Assembly: GCF_000218685.1 (NCBI RefSeq)
Contig: NW_006763302.1
Span: 1,306,299-1,329,592 of the forward strand
Direction: 5' to 3'
DNA from: Serpula lacrymans var. lacrymans S7.9
Lineage: Eukaryota > Basidiomycota > Agaricomycetes > Boletales > Serpulaceae
Length of the DNA stretch: 23,294 nucleotides
A program made the translations under genes and the position numbers. The notes under the pieces were generated by a model. That model worked only from the letters and a program-made list of their open reading frames with translations, was not told where the DNA came from and searched no databases. How positions within the stretch are numbered: the first letter of the stretch is position 1; every line of letters begins with the position of its first letter. Of the stretch, positions 17,129 through 23,294 are shown piece by piece.

Positions 17129-19293
17129 CAGCTGCATATATCACAGCACGCAGCCCAGCATCAGGACTCCATGAAAAGACCCCATATGAAATACTGTTTA
17201 AAAGGAGAGTTGATCCAACTTTGTTTTGCCCTTTCGGATGCCAAGCATATGCCTTGATTCCGAAAGACAAAAGGCAAGGGAAGTTTTACTCCAAGGGGCG
17301 CAAAGCCATAATAATTGGCTACACACATGGAAAGCAAGCCTACAAACTCCTAAACACTGAAAAATGGACTGTGTTTTCCAGTCGGCATGCCATATTCAAT
17401 GAATCCGGAAAGGTACAAAAGGACAACACTGCTCCGTGGAACACAGACACTAGCACAGATCAGTGGGAGGGACTCATTCCAGAGAATGCTCACTATCCAG
17501 ACCAAAATACATTGGAGGAGGATAATCCTGACCCTTGGATCCAAGATCCAAATGAATGGCAAATGGAACCACATTTCCAAGGAGGTGTTCCACAAGCAAT
17601 GGAACCATATCAGCATGAAGGTATTCCAAGAGCAGTGGGGCAATACCTCCGTGGAGACGTTCCAAGAGCAGTGGGAGCACCTGACCAGCTAAGACACCCT
17701 CCACAACAGTCTCTACAACCAAGACCTGAACACTGGCCATCTTCGGAACGGAAAGCCAAAGTAGAGTTACAGTCAGTGGGAGGACAGCCCCTCAACATAC
17801 AGCCAGCTGATGAGGAAAAAGTCCGAATACAGCTAGACAGCTTGTCCATTGGATCAGCTTCTGGAAGGCATACAACACCTCCAAGGAGTCATCCAACACC
17901 TCCAAGGAGTGATTCAACACCTTCAGGAGTGAGTGGGGCAACAAATACACAAATGTGTCTACTCCCTGGAGTATCTTCCAAGGACACTAAAAGAAGCCTT
18001 ATCACGTCCGGATGGAGAATTATGGAAGTCTGCCTTGGAGGAGGAACTCCTAAGTCTCAATACTAATGCAGTATATAACACTGTTCCACTTCCAAAGGGA
18101 GTAAAACCTATCACATCAAAACCTGTGTTCCGGATCAAGTTTGATCAAAATGGAAACATTGAGAGATACAAACTCTGGATTGTTGCACAAGGTTTTACTC
18201 AAAGGGAGGGGATTGATTACCAGGAGGTTTTTGCTCTGGTTGCAAACTTAGAGTCAATCCGAATTATTCTAGCCCTGGCAGCAAAGTACGACCTAGAACT
18301 TGATCAAATGGACGTATCCACAGCTTATCTCAATGGAGAACTTGAAGAAGAACTGTACATGCTTCCTCCAGGGGTGTTCCTATCCAACCTGGATACTGCT
18401 GGAGATTGAAGAAATCCATCTACGGGTTGAAACAAGCTGGACATACATGGAACAAAACTTTTGATTGCAAGCTCCAGGAGCTCGGTTTTACAAGACTAAA
18501 TGCAGAACCATGTCTTTATGTATTCCGGGACAACAAACAAATATGCTTTGTTGTTGTCTATGTAGATGACCTCCTCCTAGGAGCTTCATCCCGACAATTC
18601 ATGGATATCACAAAAGCCAAACTCGAATCCATATTCAAAATGCGGGACCTTGGAGAAGCAAAATACATCCTCAGAATAGAAATCCAACGTGATTGTTCAA
18701 ACAAAACAATATTCCTATTGTAACGCCAATACATTGACACAGTCCTAGAGCATACTGGAATGAAGAACTGCAAACCAGTATGGACACCAATGGACCATGG
18801 ATCAAAACTCCTTGCAAATGCTCCAGGGGAAGATATTATGCAACACGAGATGCATATTGAAGAGCGTCAAGTGTCATACCTCTCAATTGTAGGCTCCCTC
18901 ATGTATGCCATGCTCGGAACCCGCCCAGACATTGCCTACGTTGTTGGAATACTAAGCAGGCATAGCTCAGCTCCAAGGAGCCATCACTGGGAAGCTGCAA
19001 AATGTGTCCTCCGATATCTGAAAGCAACCAGGGACATGGAAGTACAATATGATGGCACATCAGGCTTTGTTTTTATCACCATCTGAGGAGCAATCTCCTG
19101 GACAAGCAAAAGACAAAGCATGGTCGCTTTATCCTCCACAGAGTCAGAGTACATTAGATTGAGCAATGCTGGACAACACCTTGCATGGCTTCGGACATTT
19201 TTTGAAGAAACTGGACATGCTCAAAATGGACCTACAACATTGCACTGTGACAATCAAGCAGCTATCATTCTTACACGAGATCCACAGTTCCGT
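17129..19293 (+). pseudogene. Copia pol, C-terminal half: end of integrase, linker, RT, most of RNase H
   Basis: Starting in the integrase at AAYITARSPASGLHEKTPYE and FGCQAYALIPKDKR, it continues through the IGY motif, a Pro-rich linker with short tandem repeats, RVT_2 (MDVSTAYLNGELEEELY; SIYGLKQAG; YVDDLLLGAS at about 18558-18590) and RNase H (SSTESEYIRLSNAGQHLAWL; HCDNQAAIILTRDPQFR). Frameshifts occur near 17930 and 18385, and stops at 18721 and 19084. It is cut at 19293 by LTR-B, so the last residues of RNase H are missing. Bases 17298-18664 recur inverted at 1-1366 with the same lesions. It is probably the other half of the Copia whose N-terminus lies at 21228-22427, but in the opposite orientation. 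Confidence 0.92.
17556..17930 (+). repeat. Tandem repeats within the Copia linker
   Basis: The linker encodes three units of about 14 residues with consensus HxxGxPxA (HFQGGVPQA, YQHEGIPRA, YLRGDVPRA), and later a 21-bp nucleotide repeat encoding TPPRSHP / TPPRSDS (about 17875-17925). The region is spacer between integrase and RT, low complexity and tolerant of expansion. The same repeats are seen inverted at about 735-790 and 980-1110. Confidence 0.7.
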
Positions 19294-20219
19294 TGTCGAT
19301 GATGAGAACTGTTGTTAGAAAACCACACACAAAAACAAACTAACAAACAATCCTCCCAGATTCCACGGAACTTGTTTATGGGCTTTGCCTCCTAGAACAG
19401 TGGGTGCTCTGGTTGTTCGTGGGGTGGTATGTATGAAGGTCCTTCAAAGTAAAACCCAGAGAGGTATGGGTGTGGGTTTTGAGAAGGAGGGATAGTTGAA
19501 TTTATAGAAGATGGGGGCTTAATGACGAGTATAGATGAGCACTACCTTGCTAATCGTAGCACAAAGTAGGTTTGAGAATGATAAAGATGACGAGGTGACG
19601 AGGTTCCCAGTGATAGCAGGCTCCTGACGCACAAACTATAGTGCTCAGAAGGACTCTAATTGAAAGGGATGACAGTGACTTTCAAAAATGACGAGTGACG
19701 ATGACAGCAGATAGCAGTGGTAGCAGTGGGAAGTATTGTGACCACACTGGATCACAAGTAGCAGAGTAGCAAACTTGAGATTTAGAGAAGAAGTCTGGAT
19801 TTGAGTTCTTTGTTGTTTTTACAAGGTAAAATACAGGGGTTTATATAGTGAAAAGAAAGGCAGGCTATGCACAGTATAGCTGCGCAAAAAGAATGAGAAA
19901 GAACATGAAGGAAGGAATGTACGCTGACGAATCCTGCGTAGTTGCTACAGGATAAGATCATCAAAATAAGGGAAAGAAAGGGATAGAACAATGAATGCTG
20001 TGAGTAAAGTTACAGGTTTGTACAGCCATAAAGTAAAGTCCAATAGCAAAAAAAGAGCAAGAAAATCATGATGTCATGGGAAGATGCAGTAAAAAAAGGG
20101 CAAGGAAAAACACTATTCCACGTGGCACTGTGCCTGTGTGGCGCAAAGGCGAGTCTTTTCGAATATTCGCTTCGTTATTGACACCTGTCCATGCTACCAA
20201 TCAATTTTGGTGCATGACA
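19294..20219 (-). repeat. Putative solo LTR (LTR-B), 926 bp, uninterrupted
   Basis: It begins TGTC and ends GACA and is the intact counterpart of LTR-A (1367-3184). A minus-strand TATATAAA is at 19840-19847. The empty target site for the 885-bp insertion is at 20112-20117. The left flank is Copia RNase H and the right flank is Gypsy-2 pol; no target duplication is visible. Confidence 0.75.
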
Positions 20220-20828
20220 GCGCTATTTAGAACTGCAGAGCAGATGAAGGACAGGGCAGAGCGTAGACGCTCTAAGGCCCCTGACTACAAGGTCGGCAAC
20301 CTGGTCTGGTTAGATACCGACCATTTAAAGTTAAAAGACTGGCAGTCTAGAAAACTGACCGAAAAGTGGATTGGCCCTTACCGGATTAAGGAAGTCAAAC
20401 CTAATGCGGTGAAGCTGGAACTCCCAAAAAGAATGAGGGTGGTACCCACAGTTAACATTAGCCGTGTGAAACCCTACAAGGGACCGCTGCCGGGACAGCG
20501 AGTAGACCGGCCCGGACCGGTGATAGTCACCCAGGAAGGTGAAGAAGAGTTCGAAGTTGAACGAGTGGTAGATGCACGCTTGAAGCGTGGAAAATTAGAG
20601 TTCCTGGTTCTATGGAAGGGCTATGGAGACAAGGACAGAACATGGGAACCAGAAACCCATCTGGAAAACTCCTGCGACACTGTCCGCGAATTTTATTCTA
20701 GGAATCCCTCAGCTCCCAGGAAGGTTAGAGGCATGGATTCGAAACTTTTTAATTCTCTTTTCCAACCAATGCCCGAAAATTTTACTACTACCTCAGGTAT
20801 TTGGTCTCGCCTGGAAGTCGAGCCTTAG
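20220..20828 (+). pseudogene. Gypsy-2 pol 3' fragment: GPY module and chromodomain
   Basis: It corresponds to pol residues from about 1089 to the C-terminus (ALFRTAEQMKDRAERRRSK onward), with KWIGPYRIKEV and the chromodomain VERVVDARLKRGKLEFLVLW, and the usual stop at 20826-20828. The frame stays open upstream into LTR-B, but those residues are LTR sequence, not protein. It is an inverted near-copy of 11538-12146 with only a few changes. Confidence 0.9.
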
Positions 20829-20840
20829 AAGGGGGGTAGT

Positions 20841-21227
20841 GTTACGGTAACACAATTTCCGGACATCTCCTTTCCCTTTTATTCTCCGCTTTAACTTTAT
20901 ACCTTAAATGCCACGCGGCATTTCCCTTTCTCGCGCCGCGTTGCCTTCCTTTTATTTTTAGACTTAACTCTCTCACGCAGTGGAGCTGGCCATACGGGCT
21001 AGGCCCTATGACATCATCAAGCCACTGCCTTCATCAACTGTATAGTACACATGTACAAACAACCTGTAGTAGTATATATACCCCAATAGATTCAGGAGAC
21101 TCCTCAGCGAGTCCTCCTGTTGTACACCAACTAACTCACTGCAGCCTTAGGGGTAACCACTCCCAACTTCATATTCTCTATAGTGTGTTTCTGTGTGCGC
21201 CGGAGTAGATCACTCTTGGTTGTTACA
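20841..21227 (+). repeat. Gypsy-2 3' LTR (387 bp)
   Basis: It follows a polypurine tract (aaggggggtag) after the pol stop, begins TGTTACGGTAACA and ends TTGTTACA. TATATATA is at 21073-21080 and AGCGAGTCCT at 21106-21115. It ends exactly where the Copia integrase sequence begins (21228), with downstream flank atatt. Confidence 0.92.
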
Positions 21228-22427
21228 ATATTCTCCTCCCCCATTGCTCCGGAGGAATTCTGTGTATAGTGGAGTGAAGTTTTCCTCCCCCAAATGAGTC
21301 CGGAAGAATGTTTGGACATCTTCTTTCCATTGCTTGTATTGTTTTAGTGCTTCACTTTTATGTTTTAGGAAATATATCCATGGAAATTTGGAAAAATCAT
21401 CTACAATGATAATCCAGTACCAAAAACCCTCCCTGGAAGTTGGTTTGATTGGTCCTCCAACATCTGTGTGCACAATTTGTATGGGGCGCTTGGCTCGGTT
21501 TCCTCCAGTGGACTTGAAAGGTAATTTCTTCATCTTTCCTAAAGCACAAGGTTCACAAAACTCTGGGGTTCCGGTAAGGGTGTCTATGTCCTGGAGCTGT
21601 CCTTTTGTAACCATTCGTTGCAAGCGGTCCACTCCAATGTGTCCCATTCTCCCTGTGCAATCAATTTACATCTACTGCTGCAAAAGCTGACTCCGGGTTG
21701 ATTTCAGGTTTTGCTTGGACGTGATAAAGTCCTCGCTTGTGTAACGCAGTGAGGATAAGTTCCTCCTTTTTCCAAACTTCACAAGCATTTGACCCTGCTG
21801 GAAAAAGTGTTAATCAGGGGCCTTCCCTGACTGTCGTGCAACTTCTGCAGTGATCTGGATCTCAACTGCATCAAAGGTAAGTTTATTTTCTTTAATCGTG
21901 TTGATTACTGATGACTGAAATATTTGCCATTCAGGAGTGCATGGGAGAGATTGGAGAAGAGCGAAAGCCATGAGTTTGGTATCAACTCCTAGTTTCATTC
22001 CGGAGATGTGTGAATCAATTGTCTGGATTTTTGCAATGTGGTCCTGGATAGGTAATGTCCCATCCTAGGACAATTTGGTGAGTTGCTGGAATGAATAGAA
22101 GGCCAATGTAATGTTGGATGTTTGATGGAGTGAGACAAGTTTATCAAATAACTCCTTGGAGCTGGTGAGGTCTCCAGTCCTCATTAGGAGAGCATCAGAG
22201 ATGTGGTCCTGGATGATTTCATGTGCCTTCTCATCCTTAAGTATCCAGGTGATCTCAGGATCCTCCGAGGAGGTAGGTTTTCCTGGTGAGGGCTTAAGCT
22301 CCTCTCCAGTAACAACCTGGAGAACATTTTCCCGACATAGCTTTGAGATGATCCGGAGTTTCCATATCTGAAAATTGTTGGGTCCAGTGAGAACTGGACA
22401 TGCGGATGTATCACGTGCTGTGGTCAT
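21228..22427 (-). pseudogene. Copia gag plus integrase N-terminal half, protease region deleted
   Basis: The ATG at 22427 opens a UBN2-type gag (TGPNNFQIWKLRI; SSKELFDKLVSLHQTSN). One in-frame TAG at 22065-22067 interrupts it, and the frame continues to 21810. There is no zinc knuckle or protease; after a short gap comes a pre-integrase segment (GLYHV, then MGHIGVDRL and C-X2-C at CEPC). The integrase core follows, with HTDVGGP, and ends at SNGGGEY. The family motif is SDNGGEY, so the second catalytic Asp is missing. The last five codons before the next stop (CNNQE) are Gypsy-2 LTR sequence: Gypsy-2 inserted right after GGEY. Dead element; family call firm. Confidence 0.88.
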
Positions 22428-22502
22428 GGTTCCAAGGTTGCCGTTTCAAATAAGAATTATTTCCTGTCTAGCTTTTGTGCACCAGGGCTCATAAAATAAT
22501 AA

Positions 22503-22665
22503 CACTAAGTGAAACTCAGCCGCTGCCTGAGAGGCTACAATAGATGTTAGTTTAAGGTGATCTCTAATAAATGTAATATAACATACCTCAGCCGCTTCCT
22601 GAGAGGCTATAGAAACGACTGAGGTATTCCTATGCTAAACCCCCTACTACTTATAGTCGGAGGTG
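22503..22665 (-). repeat. Orphan terminal repeat of the CACTA-like element, internally deleted
   Basis: It aligns with the right end 10516-10694 and supplies the missing tip (cccctactacttatagtcgg, then aggtg). About 35-40 bp between two CTA triplets, including one subterminal repeat pair, are deleted. It begins CACTAAGTGAAAC and ends GGAGGTG. The left flank is Copia leader and the right flank is unrelated; no target duplication is seen. Confidence 0.8.
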
Positions 22666-22672
22666 CTACTCG

Positions 22673-22890
22673 CTACAGTATAATGACTTCTAGGAGTATA
22701 ATTGTGCTCCTAAGAGAAAAATGGTTACTCCATGGAGAACAATGGCTGCTTTGGCAGAGATTGGGTTTATCCGGTTTTGTCAGGTGCTCAGGGTTCTTGG
22801 ATACAGAGATGGCAGATTGGTTGTCAATATGAAGGGTGAAAGGAGAGGTGATAGGATAACCCATTTCCTTCAACAAATTTTGCATTCAGC
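22673..22890 (-). pseudogene. Copia RNase H scrap from another Copia family
   Basis: MQNLLKEMGYPITSPFTLHI then DNQSAISVSKNPEH matches the conserved end of Copia RNase H (a family-typical LLKEMG...DNQSAI...NPEH). It differs from the homologous part of the 17129-19293 copy, so it is a different element. Similarity ends soon after NPEH, and the remaining residues look random. It overlaps the unknown edge ORF in another frame. Confidence 0.65.
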
Positions 22891-23294
22891 TGACGGATCA
22901 AGTTGAATTGCATGGCCATGGGATCCATTTGCTTTGGCCGCGACGAGTTTCTTACGGCCAGGACCAGGGGCGGAGGTTATCATGATTTGAGTGGGAGCCT
23001 GAGAGTCGCGTTGTGGGTGATGATTGCCTGTTCCCGATAGCTCAGAATAACCCATGCGGAAGGGGCCACTAACAGGTTGTCGTATCTCAGACAGAAAAGG
23101 AGAAATTGGATGCGCACTGTGAATCATACCGCCAGAAGTAGTGATATTGGGGATAGAGAGGTTTCCTGCTTCGTCACTACTCAGGCTCACAATTTTCGGT
23201 GGCGATTGGCGGGGGGAAATTGGCAATATGGAAGGTGACCGAGGCGGAGAATCGATGCGCATCCTTTTGACCCTTTTCTTACTTCCTTTTGTAT
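22870..23294 (-). CDS. Unrecognised Pro/Ser-rich ORF, open to the right edge
   Basis: The frame is open from the window edge to a stop at 22870-22872; an ATG lies at 23262 but the frame continues upstream of it. Just before and after that ATG is a basic run (SKKRVKRMRIDSPPRSPS) that could be a nuclear localisation signal. The rest is rich in Ser, Pro, Gly and Ile, with no domain I recognise. The last 20 or so codons overlap the Copia RNase H scrap, so the C-terminus is probably chimeric. It may be the end of a host gene exon hit by a transposon, or chance. Confidence 0.3.
   Translation of the reverse strand, partial: TKGSKKRVKRMRIDSPPRSPSILPISPRQSPPKIVSLSSDEAGNLSIPNITTSGGMIHSAHPISPFLSEIRQPVSGPFRMGYSELSGTGNHHPQRDSQAPTQIMITSAPGPGRKKLVAAKANGSHGHAIQLDPSAECKIC

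Noticed and set aside
20076..20219. N-terminal extension of the Gypsy-2 chromodomain frame
   Set aside because: These codons are LTR-B sequence read through by chance, not a designed fusion gene.
1363..20223. GCGC left of LTR-A and GCGC right of LTR-B as halves of one target duplication
   Set aside because: Only four bases, GC-rich and offset from the expected 5-bp length; too weak to claim.

Overview
The window looks like a transposon graveyard from a fungal genome, most likely a basidiomycete of the Agaricomycetes. This is inferred from three things: Ty3/Gypsy chromoviruses with C-terminal chromodomains, UBN2-type Copia elements, and a degenerate Tnp2/CACTA-like transposase of a type I associate with mushroom genomes. 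I see no convincing host gene. The only candidate is a Pro/Ser-rich ORF running off the right edge.

Layout: (1) 1-1366 is a Copia pol fragment on the minus strand. (2) 1367-3184 is a 0.93-kb putative solo LTR (called LTR-A) split by an 885-bp insertion at 2192-3076 with a 6-bp target duplication. (3) 3185-7648 is a decayed Gypsy chromovirus (Gypsy-1, plus strand) that has lost gag and protease. It carries an extra, unrecognised reading region between its chromodomain and its 3' LTR (7233-7648). (4) 7649-10694 is a CACTA-like DNA transposon with about 180-195-bp inverted, internally repetitive ends and a broken Tnp2 transposase. (5) 10695-11100 is a solo Gypsy-2 LTR on plus, facing another Gypsy-2 LTR at 11140-11526 on minus. 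(6) 11140-17128 is a nearly complete Gypsy-2 chromovirus on minus. Its pol frame is uninterrupted, gag has one stop codon, there is a textbook -1 frameshift signal, and the primer-binding site matches the predicted 5' end of its own transcript (Tf1/sushi-type self-priming). (7) 17129-19293 is a Copia pol C-terminal half on plus. (8) 19294-20219 is a second, uninterrupted 0.93-kb LTR (LTR-B). (9) 20220-21227 is the Gypsy-2 3' end plus LTR on plus, an inverted copy of 11140-12146. (10) 21228-22427 is a Copia gag/integrase N-terminal half on minus. (11) 22503-22665 is an orphan end of the CACTA-like element. (12) 22673-23294 holds a Copia RNase H scrap next to the unknown edge ORF.

History (inference): a Copia element on minus was split by a Gypsy-2 insertion on plus at the integrase GGEY motif (junction at 21227/21228). 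Much of this nest was then duplicated in inverted orientation. The two Copia C-terminal copies (1-1366 and 17298-18664) share the same frameshifts, so they were copied after the element was dead. The two 0.93-kb LTRs sit exactly at the two edges where orientation or identity changes, and neither has matching flanks. This suggests ectopic recombination. The genes do not form a cellular pathway; their relationships are those of nested, recombined mobile elements.
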